64,000 nt of DNA from assembly GCF_004363095.1 (NCBI RefSeq), contig NZ_SNYO01000001.1, positions 682,001-746,000 of the forward strand, written 5' to 3'. The notes under the pieces were generated by a model. The model had not been told where the DNA came from. It made no database searches and saw nothing but the letters and a program-made list of their open reading frames with translations. The DNA comes from Actinomycetospora succinea. GTDB taxonomy: Bacteria > Actinomycetota > Actinomycetes > Mycobacteriales > Pseudonocardiaceae. The position numbers and the translations under genes are program-made. Below, in pieces: positions 41,919-49,315 of this stretch (its first letter is position 1; every line of letters starts with the position of its first letter).

Positions 41919-43940
41919 TCAGAACGGCGGCGGGTCGTCGGGGTCGAAGGGCGGGGCCGGTGTCAGGGCCGGCGCGGTGCGGCGGGTGCGGAACTTGGTG
42001 GCGAACGCGGCGGCGAACTTGTCGCGCCAGCCGGGTTCGTCGGGGTCGTCGTCGCCGGGGTCGGCGTCGGGCCCGGTGTCGGGCCGGCCGTCGTGGGGCA
42101 GGGGCCGGGGCCCGGCGGTGGGCCGGGGCCCGGGCAGTGGTCGGAGGATCTGCGGTGGGCTGGTGGTGTGGGTGACACCGGCGCGGGTGCGGATGACGAA
42201 CCAGCCGGGCAGGGGTTGGCGCACGTGCCAGCCGGCGAGGTGTTTGGCGCGGTGGTCGTGGCTGCACCAGGTGCCGAGGTTCCAGGACAGGCTCGGTCCG
42301 CCGGAGGCGTGCTCGCGGGTGTGGTCGATCTCGGCGCGGTGCGCGCGGCTGCGGCACCAGGGGGCGACGCAGGCCCGGTCGCGGGCGCGGATCCAGCGTT
42401 CGGTCTCGGCGCCGGCGCGGCGCCGGGTCCACAGGTCGGGGCCATGGTCGGCGTCGGGGGGACGCCCGAGGGTCCCGGAGGCCACGAGGTCGGTGAGGCG
42501 TTGCTGGAGCTCGGCCAGCAGCGGTGCCCATCCGGGGTGGTCGGTGGGGTCGAGGGCGGCGAGCAGTGTCGTCGGAACCTGGAGTTCGACGATCGCGCCG
42601 GTCCGGGTCGCGCCCGGTGCCTGCCCCCGTGCCCGATGTCGGCCGCGGGGGCTGGGTGGTCGTTCGGGTCGGCGGCGGGCGAGCAGGACGTGGTGCAGAT
42701 GCCCACCGGGATCGGTGAGCACGACGCGCCATTCACCGTGGCGGCGGGCAGCGACCAGCTCGCGGGCCACGATCGCGGAGACCGCGCCGTAGCCGGGGAC
42801 GGTACCCGGATGCTGGTCCAGCCCCAGCGCGGTCGACAGCCGGAGCCGGACCTCCACGGTGCCCTGGCGCAGCCGCCCGGCCCGGGGCTCGGGCTCGACG
42901 GCCGGCAGCGGCACATCGAGGAGGCCGAGCACGCCCTGCCCGGCGGGTGGCGCGGGCTCGTCAGCAGCGCCGTGAGGCCCATGGCCGTCGTGCCGGTCGT
43001 CGGGCCCATCGGCCGGCCCGCCGTCGCCGGGTCCGCCGTCGCCGGGTCCGCCGTCAGGTCCGTCGTCGTCGGGGTCGTCACCACCGTCGGGGTCGTCGGG
43101 GTCGTCGGGGTCGGGTGGGGTGATGTCGGCGTGGTACTCGGCGGCGAGGAGTTCGGCGACCTCGGTGTCGGTCATCCCCGCGGTCGACCCGTCGAGCAGC
43201 CGGGTACCGACCTGGCGGCGCAGCAGCGTGATCGGGGTCAGCACCCCGAGCCCGCGCACCACCGCGGCCAGCGCCTCGATCCGCGACATCGACGCGATCC
43301 CCTCCGCCGCGGGGGCGTCCACCACCGCCAACGTCGCGGTCCCCGAGGGGTTCATCGTCAGATCCACCCGCCCCCGCGCCTCCGCCCGCCGCCGACGCCG
43401 CTCCGCCCACTCCGGGTCGATGTCGAGCACCACCTCGGCGACCCGCTCCCGCAACGCCATCACCGCCAACCCCTGGGCTTCGGGCAGCACCGTCGCCACC
43501 GCCAGCCGGGCGTGGTCGTCGGCCAGGTCGCGGGTCAGCTCGCTGATCGCGCGGACCTTCGGCTCGTCGAGGCGCCCGTCCCACAACGCCCGACCCAGCG
43601 CGGGCAGCCGCACCGCCAGGTCGTCGGCGAGATCGAGGCGCGCCGACGCGGCGGTGCGTGAGCAGCCCAGCACCGCGGCGACCTCGTCGCCGGAGAACTC
43701 ATCCGAGCTCGCCAGCCGCCCGGTGTGCCCGTCCTGCGCGGTCCCCAGCTCGCGGAGTCCGGCCAGCAACTGGGCCTCGGCCCGGTTGTGCACCCGCCAG
43801 CGGGCCTGCACGTAGGCCGCCAGGTCCTCCCCGGTCAGGGTGGTCGGGTCGATCCCGTCGAGCTCGGCCACCAGACCCGCATCCGGCTCACGACCCGCCA
43901 GCGCGGCCAGGCCGCACCCCAGGTTGTGGTCGATGCTCAC
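41919..43940 (-). CDS. DUF222 - HNH endonuclease (13E12 type), copy 2
   Basis: This 673-residue protein is the paralogue of the gene at 17909, sharing both ends nearly word for word: HNRAEAQLLAGLRELG and SSDEFSGDEVAAVLGC in DUF222, and WIRARDRACVAPWCR, AEIDHTREHASGG, CSHDHRAKHLAGWHVRQP in the HNH domain, and the terminal FDPDDPPPF. The acidic linker is shorter. The frame is open to 43970, but the damage promoter lies in that stretch. The GTG 43940 is seven bases below the -10, so a leaderless start is chosen, exactly as in copy 1. The DNA target and role (repair, mobile element, immunity) are unknown. Confidence 0.9.
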   Translation of the reverse strand: MSIDHNLGCGLAALAGREPDAGLVAELDGIDPTTLTGEDLAAYVQARWRVHNRAEAQLLAGLRELGTAQDGHTGRLASSDEFSGDEVAAVLGCSRTAASARLDLADDLAVRLPALGRALWDGRLDEPKVRAISELTRDLADDHARLAVATVLPEAQGLAVMALRERVAEVVLDIDPEWAERRRRRAEARGRVDLTMNPSGTATLAVVDAPAAEGIASMSRIEALAAVVRGLGVLTPITLLRRQVGTRLLDGSTAGMTDTEVAELLAAEYHADITPPDPDDPDDPDGGDDPDDDGPDGGPGDGGPGDGGPADGPDDRHDGHGPHGAADEPAPPAGQGVLGLLDVPLPAVEPEPRAGRLRQGTVEVRLRLSTALGLDQHPGTVPGYGAVSAIVARELVAARRHGEWRVVLTDPGGHLHHVLLARRRPERPPSPRGRHRARGQAPGATRTGAIVELQVPTTLLAALDPTDHPGWAPLLAELQQRLTDLVASGTLGRPPDADHGPDLWTRRRAGAETERWIRARDRACVAPWCRSRAHRAEIDHTREHASGGPSLSWNLGTWCSHDHRAKHLAGWHVRQPLPGWFVIRTRAGVTHTTSPPQILRPLPGPRPTAGPRPLPHDGRPDTGPDADPGDDDPDEPGWRDKFAAAFATKFRTRRTAPALTPAPPFDPDDPPPF

Positions 43941-43947
43941 ACCGAGA

Positions 43948-43970
43948 ACGCTAGAACCGACCCCCGACAA
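43948..43970 (-). promoter_or_regulatory. PafBC-type damage promoter of HNH copy 2
   Basis: Leftward, TTGTCGGGG, eight bases, TAGCGT, differing from the copy 1 element by one base in the spacer. The -10 to GTG distance is again seven bases. It matches the TTGTCRGTG-N8-TANNNT RecA-independent damage promoter with one change. Confidence 0.75.
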
Positions 43971-44001
43971 CGCCGGACCGAAAAGAGCAGGTCAGCCCGC
44001 G

Positions 44002-44032
44002 CTCCAAGGTCACAGAACGACAACGTTCCTCG
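44002..44032. promoter_or_regulatory. Conserved upstream block, copy 2
   Basis: This 31-base block matches 20140-20169 before HNH copy 1 with few changes and one inserted base. It ends directly before the end of the DJ-1/PfpI gene, at the same distance from the promoter as in copy 1. Confidence 0.5.
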
Positions 44033-44671
44033 TCACCGCCGGGCGTTCCGGTACTCCGCGACGCGGGCCATGACGTCGTCGCCGACCTTGCTCGGATGCC
44101 CCGCGTCGAACGGCGGCTCGGGGTCGTACTCGATGAAGACCTGGGTCGCCCGGGCGGCGAGGTCGTCCTCGAGCAGGGCCACCAGCCGGATCGCCATGTC
44201 GATCCCCGAGGAGACGCCGGCGGCGGTGATGATGCGCCGGTCGAGGTGCTCGACGACCCGCTGGTGCACCGGCACCGCGCCGAGCTCCTGCAGCACGTCG
44301 ACCGCACCCCAGTGCGTCGTCGCCGTCAGGCCGTCGAGCAGCCCGGCGGCGGCCAGCAGCAGCGCCCCCGTGCAGACCGACGTCGTGTACCGCGTCCCCG
44401 GGTGGACGGCCCGCAGCCACGCGAGCAGCGGGTTCTCCTCGAGCAGCGCCCGGCTCCCGAACCCACCCGGGACGATCACCACGTCCGGCGCCGGGACCTC
44501 GGCGAACGTCGCGTCGGCGACCATGCCGAGGAACCCGTTCTCCGTCCGGACCTCCCCGCGCTGCTCGGCGACGAACACCGGCTCGACGTCCGGCAGCCGC
44601 TGGATCACCTCGTAGGGCCCGACGGCGTCGAGCGCGGTGAACCGGGGGAAGATCGGGATGGCGACCTGCAC
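44033..44671 (-). CDS. DJ-1/PfpI family protein (isonitrile-hydratase/GATase1-like)
   Basis: This 212-residue protein of the DJ-1/PfpI superfamily has its nucleophile Cys100 in TSVCTGALLLAAAG, an acidic residue near Glu21 in AVGPYEV and the following HWGAVD-like TTHWGAVD segment found in isonitrile hydratases and AraC-type regulators. It lacks a C-terminal HTH, so it is an enzyme rather than a regulator. The typical substrate of such stand-alone members (isonitrile, glyoxal or amide) is not identified. It is 31 bases below the end of the S9 peptidase gene on the same strand and may be coexpressed. Confidence 0.85.
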   Translation of the reverse strand: MQVAIPIFPRFTALDAVGPYEVIQRLPDVEPVFVAEQRGEVRTENGFLGMVADATFAEVPAPDVVIVPGGFGSRALLEENPLLAWLRAVHPGTRYTTSVCTGALLLAAAGLLDGLTATTHWGAVDVLQELGAVPVHQRVVEHLDRRIITAAGVSSGIDMAIRLVALLEDDLAARATQVFIEYDPEPPFDAGHPSKVGDDVMARVAEYRNARR

Positions 44672-44702
44672 GCTGGCTCCTCGGTGGACCCGGAGACGGG
44701 GG

Positions 44703-46616
44703 TCAGAGACGGTCTCCCCCCAGATGCTGCGCGAAATGCTGCTCGATCGCCCGGTACAGGCGGAACTGGTTTTCCGGGTTCGCGAAGCCGTGCCCCTCGT
44801 CCTGCGCGACCAGGTACTCCACCGGCACGCCCCGCTGCCGCAGCGACGCGACGATGTTGTCGGACTCGGCCTGCACCACGCGGGCGTCGTTGGCGCCCTG
44901 CGCGACCAGCAGCGGCGTGCGGATCCGGTCGACCATCGTGATCGGCGAGCGGGCCAGCATGTCGGCCTCCTGCTCGGGGTCCTCCGGCTCGCCGACGTAC
45001 CGGTACCAGTTGTTGATCATGCTGGGGCGGGCGAACGGCGGCAGCGTGCGCATGAAGTTCGCCAGGTTCGAGATGCCCACGTAGTCGACCGCGGCGGCGA
45101 AGAAGTCCGGGGTCACGGTGACGCCGACCAGCGACGCGTAGCCGCCGTACGAGCCGCCGTAGATGCCGATGCGGTCCGGGTCGGCGACGCCCTCGTCGAC
45201 GGCCCAGCGCGCGGCGTCGACGAGGTCGTCGTGCATCGTGCCCGCGAGCTCGCCGATCGCGGCGGTGATGTGCCGGCGCCCGTAGCCGCTCGACCCGCGG
45301 AAGTTGACGTGCAGCACCGCGTAGCCGCGGTTGGCGAGGAACTGCGACTCGGGGTCGTAGCCCCACGTGTCGTGCGCCCACGGCCCGCCGTGCACGACCA
45401 GCACCAGCGGCAGCCGCTCGGCGGGCACCCCGACCGGCAGCGTCAGGAACGCGTGCAGCGGCAGCCCGTCGCGGGCCGGGAAACGTACCGGCGTCATGGG
45501 GGCCAGCTCGTCCGGGTCGAGGTGCGAGAACGCGCGGAAGAGCAGCCGGCTCTCGCCGGTCTCGCGGTCGTGGAGCCAGGTCACGCCGGGCTCGCGGTCG
45601 TGGACGAAGATCGCCAGCCACCAGCGCTCGGCGTCGTCGGACAGCGCCGAGTGCAGCACCCCGTCCGACAGCGCCGACAGCGTGGCGAAGAGGTCGGCGT
45701 AGGCCGGGTCGATCACCTCGATCCGGGCCCGGTCGCCGACGAAGCGGGCCGCGATCACCTCGTGCGTGCGGGCGCTCTCGAAGACCGTGGAGGGCATGAG
45801 GCCGGGCGCCATCATCCCCATCGTGTCGAGGCTCGCCCCGTCGGCGGCGGCGACGACCGTCTCCTCGCCGGTCTCGCGGTCGATGCGCACGAGCCGCAGG
45901 TCGTCGGAGTCCTGGTAGAGCCCGAGCAGCAGGCCCGACCCGTCCGGGGTGACGATCTGCGGCTGCACGCCCAGCGGGTGCTCCGGCCCGCCGACCCGGC
46001 GCAGGAGCCGGGCCTCGAGGGTCTCGGGGTCGACCGCGGAGAACTCGTACGCGCCGTCCTCGGTCAGCGTCGAGAGGAAGACGGGGCGCCCGTCGCGGTC
46101 GGTGAGGTAGCTGGACCGCACGTCGGGCTGCTCGTGGAGCAGCGTCGTCCCGCCGGTCGCGACGTCGACCCGGAACGCGTCGAAGAACATCGGCCGCTGG
46201 TTCATCCAGACGATCAGCGCCCCGGGGTCCGAGGGCAGCGGCTCGGCCCCGACGACCCGCGACCCCGGCGGCAGCGGCGTCAGGTCCACGGCGGGCTGCT
46301 CCGGCGCGGTGAGGTCGACGCGGAAGAGGTGCCAGTCCTCGTTGCCGTCGGTGTCCTGCTGGTAGAGCAGCCAGCGCGGGTCGTCGGTCCAGTGGTACGT
46401 CCTGACGCCCCGGCGTCGGTCGTGGGTGACGCAGACGGCCTGCTCGTGGTCCTCGTGGAGGCCGCGGACCCAGACCTGCGTCCGGCCGTACTCCGGCGCG
46501 AGGTAGGCGAGCCGCGTCCCGTCGGGCGAGATCGTCGCGTGGGCGAAGTCCGGGTTGTCGAAGTACTCCTCGACGTCCCGGAGCCGGGGCCGTGTGCTGG
46601 TGGGCGTCTGCGTCAT
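44703..46616 (-). CDS. S9 family peptidase (prolyl oligopeptidase/acylaminoacyl type)
   Basis: This 637-residue serine peptidase has an N-terminal beta-propeller (about residues 20-370, with DGTRLAYLAPEYGRTQVWVRG and repeated strands) and a C-terminal alpha/beta hydrolase domain. The nucleophile elbow is YGGSYGGYA, HGGPW is the oxyanion region, and the general base is His in DEGHGFANPENQ. It cleaves oligopeptides or removes acylated N-terminal residues in the cytoplasm. ATG 46616 is used; ATG 46625 three codons earlier is in frame. No ribosome site was seen for either. Confidence 0.9.
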   Translation of the reverse strand: MTQTPTSTRPRLRDVEEYFDNPDFAHATISPDGTRLAYLAPEYGRTQVWVRGLHEDHEQAVCVTHDRRRGVRTYHWTDDPRWLLYQQDTDGNEDWHLFRVDLTAPEQPAVDLTPLPPGSRVVGAEPLPSDPGALIVWMNQRPMFFDAFRVDVATGGTTLLHEQPDVRSSYLTDRDGRPVFLSTLTEDGAYEFSAVDPETLEARLLRRVGGPEHPLGVQPQIVTPDGSGLLLGLYQDSDDLRLVRIDRETGEETVVAAADGASLDTMGMMAPGLMPSTVFESARTHEVIAARFVGDRARIEVIDPAYADLFATLSALSDGVLHSALSDDAERWWLAIFVHDREPGVTWLHDRETGESRLLFRAFSHLDPDELAPMTPVRFPARDGLPLHAFLTLPVGVPAERLPLVLVVHGGPWAHDTWGYDPESQFLANRGYAVLHVNFRGSSGYGRRHITAAIGELAGTMHDDLVDAARWAVDEGVADPDRIGIYGGSYGGYASLVGVTVTPDFFAAAVDYVGISNLANFMRTLPPFARPSMINNWYRYVGEPEDPEQEADMLARSPITMVDRIRTPLLVAQGANDARVVQAESDNIVASLRQRGVPVEYLVAQDEGHGFANPENQFRLYRAIEQHFAQHLGGDRL

Positions 46617-46636
46617 GCCGACCATGCGACGGTGTG

Positions 46637-46667
46637 CCGTCACGGCATGCTCAAGGAGCCGTGACGG
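46637..46667 (-). terminator. Inverted repeat after the 76-residue gene
   Basis: CCGTCACGGC, eleven bases, GCCGTGACGG is a perfect 10-bp stem six bases past the stop of the gene at 46673. It also lies 21 bases above the S9 peptidase start, so it could instead be an operator for that gene. Confidence 0.5.
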
Positions 46668-46672
46668 AGATC

Positions 46673-46903
46673 TCAGTCGGCGGCGTCCCGCAGCGCCAGC
46701 ACCACCCGCATCACGCGCTCGACGGCGGCGTCGAACAGCGCCCCGCGCAGCTCCCCGCGGTCGGACAGGTTCTGCGCGGCGAAGTCGACCGTCTGCTCCG
46801 GCCCGAGCCGGCGCACGAGCAGCGCCGCGACCTCGTCCAGGTCGAGCCCCGGGTGATCCAGCCGCGTGAGGGCGAACGCGACGATCAGCTCCTCGTCGGA
46901 CAC
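46673..46903 (-). CDS. Small helical protein, unknown
   Basis: This 76-residue protein (starting MSDEELIVAFALTRLDHPGL) looks mostly helical, with two cores LDEVAALLVRRLG and LFDAAVERVMRVVLALRDA, and no signal peptide or cysteine. I do not recognise the family. GGGAGGT precedes its GTG start at a good distance, and the hairpin at its end supports a real transcription unit. It is divergent from the crotonase gene (46972), 68 bases away, and could be related to its regulation. Confidence 0.6.
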   Translation of the reverse strand: MSDEELIVAFALTRLDHPGLDLDEVAALLVRRLGPEQTVDFAAQNLSDRGELRGALFDAAVERVMRVVLALRDAAD

Positions 46904-46971
46904 GGTGACCTCCCTCCCCGGGCCCCATCATGCGCACGTCGGCGACACCGAGGAACCCCGAGGAGAGTGGC

Positions 46972-47718
46972 ATGGCTCGCGCGGAGCGCACGGACGACGT
47001 CCTGCACGTGACCTTCGACCGGCCGGAGAAGCGCAACGCCCTGCGCCGCGCCGACGTCGACGAGATCACCGGGCTGCTCGACGACCCCGGCCTGCGCGCC
47101 GTCGTGTTCCGCGGCGCCGGCGACCGGGCGTTCAGCGCCGGGGTCGACATCGGCGAGTTCCTCGCCCTCGACGGCCCGGACGCGGCGCGCTCGTTCATCA
47201 CGGCGCTGCGCGACCTGCTCGCCGCGGTCCGGACGGTCCCGGCCGTGACGATCTGCGTGATCGACGGGCACTGCCTCGGCGGGGCGTTCGAGCTGGCGCT
47301 CGCCGCCGACCTGCGGGTGGTCAGCACCCGGGCCCGCTTCGGCCTGCCCGAGGTGCGGCTCGGCATCCCGTCGGTGATCGACGCCGCGCTGCTCCAGCAG
47401 TTCGTCGGCCTCGGCCACGCGAAGGAGATGATCCTGACCGGCGACGTCTACCCGGTCGACGCCCCGCAGGTCGCCGCCCTGTGCGGTCGGCCCATCGCGC
47501 CCGAGGGGCTCGAGGCGGCCGTCGCCGACCTGCTCGGCCGGGTCGGCGGCCACACCCGCACCGTCGTCGCGGCCCAGAAGCGGCTGTTCGAGACGTGGCA
47601 GAGCACGCCGCTGGCCGAGGGCGCGGCCCGCAGCATCGACGAGTTCGCCGGCGTCTTCGCCGCCGACGACACGCGCGCGGCGCTCGCCGCGTACCGGAGT
47701 TCTCTGGGCGCAGGGTGA
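46972..47718 (+). CDS. Enoyl-CoA hydratase/isomerase (crotonase) family
   Basis: This 248-residue crotonase-fold enzyme has FDRPEKRNAL, the oxyanion-hole segment FSAGVDIGEF, and GHCLGGAFELALAADLRV with the second oxyanion Gly. Members hydrate or isomerise enoyl-CoA, or decarboxylate or dehalogenate CoA esters. The second usual Glu is not in the expected IPEGGL-type place (here LPEVRLGIPSV), so a plain hydratase is not certain. GAGGAGAG precedes ATG 46972. No beta-oxidation partner is next to it. Confidence 0.9.
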   Translation: MARAERTDDVLHVTFDRPEKRNALRRADVDEITGLLDDPGLRAVVFRGAGDRAFSAGVDIGEFLALDGPDAARSFITALRDLLAAVRTVPAVTICVIDGHCLGGAFELALAADLRVVSTRARFGLPEVRLGIPSVIDAALLQQFVGLGHAKEMILTGDVYPVDAPQVAALCGRPIAPEGLEAAVADLLGRVGGHTRTVVAAQKRLFETWQSTPLAEGAARSIDEFAGVFAADDTRAALAAYRSSLGAG

Positions 47719-47741
47719 CCCGGACCACACCGCGCTTGAGT

Positions 47742-47756
47742 GTGCCGCAGCGGCAC
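47742..47756 (+). terminator. Hairpin after the crotonase gene
   Basis: GTGCCG, CAG, CGGCAC is a perfect 6-bp stem with a three-base loop, 24 bases past the stop at 47718. The stem is short but GC-rich. Confidence 0.4.
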
Positions 47757-47803
47757 GGCCTTCCCTCGTCCCCATCGACGCCACAGAGCCCGGAGGGGAC
47801 GAC

Positions 47804-48526
47804 ATGATCATCGAGCAGACGCGCCCCGTGCGCGAGGAGCACGACGCCGTCACCGCGCCGGTGCCGGTCGCCAGGCCGGAGGACGTGCCGACGACCGCGA
47901 TCGCCGCGGCCCCGCCCACCTCGCCGGGGAAGGTGATCCTCGAGCAGATGGGCGGCTGGCCCGGGGTCGTCTACACCAACGTGCCCGCGATCGTCTTCTC
48001 GATCGCCAACGCCTCGGTCCCGCTGCTGACCAGCCTCGCCGTCGCGATGGCGTCCGCGGTCGCGCTCGCCGTGTTCCGTCTGACGGTGCGCAGGGAGAAG
48101 CTCGTCTCCGCCTCCGGCGGCATCATCGGCGTCGCGTTCGCCGGTGCGATCACCGTCTGGACCGGCACGGCGCGCGACTTCTTCCTCGTCGGCATCTGGC
48201 TGGCCTTCGCCGCCACCGTCGTCCTGGTCGGTTCGCTGGTGGTCCGCCGGCCCGTCACCGGGATGGCGTGGAGCTGGCTCTACGGCACGCAGTTCGCCTG
48301 GCGCGAGGACCGTGGATCCCGGCGCGCCCACGACGTGGCCACCGCGTTCGCGGCCGTCGTGTTCGCGGGGCGCTTCGCGGTCAACCAGTGGCTCTACCTC
48401 GCCGACTCCACCGGCGGTCTCGCCGCGGCCAAGGTCGTCACGGGCTTCCCCCTGACCGCCCTCATGGGCCTGGTCGTCATCTGGGCGTTCCGCCGCACGA
48501 CGAAGCGCCTGATCAAGGCCCGGTAG
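47804..48526 (+). CDS. DUF3159 domain membrane protein
   Basis: This 240-residue protein has a Pro/Ala-rich cytoplasmic N-terminus (about 40 residues) and five or six membrane helices (AIVFSIANASVPLLTSLAVA, ASAVALAVFRL, GIIGVAFAGAITVW, FFLVGIWLAFAATVVLVGSL, WLYLADSTGG, VVTGFPLTALMGLVVIWAF). The helix pattern and GGWPGVVYTNVPA match DUF3159, an actinobacterial family of unknown function often near signalling or export genes. CGGAGGGGA precedes ATG 47804. It converges with the TetR gene at 48536. Confidence 0.85.
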   Translation: MIIEQTRPVREEHDAVTAPVPVARPEDVPTTAIAAAPPTSPGKVILEQMGGWPGVVYTNVPAIVFSIANASVPLLTSLAVAMASAVALAVFRLTVRREKLVSASGGIIGVAFAGAITVWTGTARDFFLVGIWLAFAATVVLVGSLVVRRPVTGMAWSWLYGTQFAWREDRGSRRAHDVATAFAAVVFAGRFAVNQWLYLADSTGGLAAAKVVTGFPLTALMGLVVIWAFRRTTKRLIKAR

Positions 48527-48535
48527 AGCGCGCGG

Positions 48536-49186
48536 TCAGTGAGTCGTCGCCAGGGCGCCGTCGAGGACGGTGTCGAGGACGGAGGCGAGCTCCGCGGCGA
48601 GGTCGAAGGGCTCGGGGTCGATGGCGACCCAGCGCATGACGGCTGAGAAGTACCCGAGCGCCAGGAGGCGGCCGACCTGCTGCGGGGTGGCCGAGTCCGC
48701 CAGCGTCGCGCCGGCGTCCGACAGCAGCTCGGCAAGGTCCCGTGCGAGCGGGTGGTCGAGCAGGATGTCGGTCGACCGCACGCCGACGGGCATGATCGCC
48801 GCCGTCTCCACCCGGGTCTCGAGGTTGACCGCGGCGAGCGCCCGGAAGTAGCTCCCGAGCAGGGTGCGCGCTGACCGCCGCGTGCGGTCCGAGTCCTTGA
48901 ACGACTGCGCCGCCTGCTGGCGCCGCCGCAGGGTCCACTCCTCGAGGAACGCGGCCTTGCGCGGGAAGTGGTTGAACACCGTCGTGCGGGCGAGGCCGGC
49001 GCGCTCGGCGATGTCGTCCATCGAGGTCTCCTCGAAGCCCCGCTCGACGAAGAGCTCCACCGCCGCCTCGAACATGCGGTCGCGGCGCTCGGTGCGCCCG
49101 CGCGTCCGGCGGGACGGCGGTGGCCCGGGCGTGGGGTCGGGATCCGCCACCAGCTCGCGGATCGTCGGCGCGGTGTCGAGGTTCAT
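48536..49186 (-). CDS. TetR-family transcriptional regulator
   Basis: This 216-residue regulator has the N-terminal TetR helix-turn-helix (RRDRMFEAAVELFVERGFEETSMDDIAERAGLARTTVFNHFPRKAAF) and a helical ligand domain. ATG 49186 is chosen; the ORF continues upstream into the intergenic region. It is divergent from the MFS transporter gene at 49316, and two near-identical repeats in between are its likely binding sites. Repression of the transporter, FAH and cyclase genes, relieved by the transported compound, is inferred. Confidence 0.92.
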   Translation of the reverse strand: MNLDTAPTIRELVADPDPTPGPPPSRRTRGRTERRDRMFEAAVELFVERGFEETSMDDIAERAGLARTTVFNHFPRKAAFLEEWTLRRRQQAAQSFKDSDRTRRSARTLLGSYFRALAAVNLETRVETAAIMPVGVRSTDILLDHPLARDLAELLSDAGATLADSATPQQVGRLLALGYFSAVMRWVAIDPEPFDLAAELASVLDTVLDGALATTH

Positions 49187-49212
49187 CGCCCCCAGTACAC
49201 CACGAGCACACA

Positions 49213-49288
49213 CGAAGTTGTACTCGGGTCTTGTTTCGTCGGGGGTCGGCCCTCTAGCGTCCGTCACCGCCCGAACTTGTACTCGGGT
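49213..49288. promoter_or_regulatory. Paired direct repeats with a promoter in the TetR/MFS gap
   Basis: CGAAGTTGTACTCGGGT (49213-49229) and CGAACTTGTACTCGGGT (49272-49288) match at 16 of 17 bases. Between them lies TTGTTT (49231-49236), 18 bases, TAGCGT (49255-49260), reading toward the transporter. The repeats flank that promoter and would give a loop or double occlusion by the TetR protein. Confidence 0.6.
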
Positions 49289-49315
49289 ACGGATTCATGT
49301 CATCGAGGAGCACCG

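Noticed and set aside
17909-43970. HNH genes as mobile elements with borders
   Set aside because: Similarity stops at the stop codon on one side and about 60 bases above the promoter on the other. No inverted terminal repeats or target duplications were seen.
49237-49260. Another PafBC-type motif before the MFS gene
   Set aside because: GTCGGGGG and TAGCGT are present, but the spacing is ten bases and the leading TTGTC is broken.
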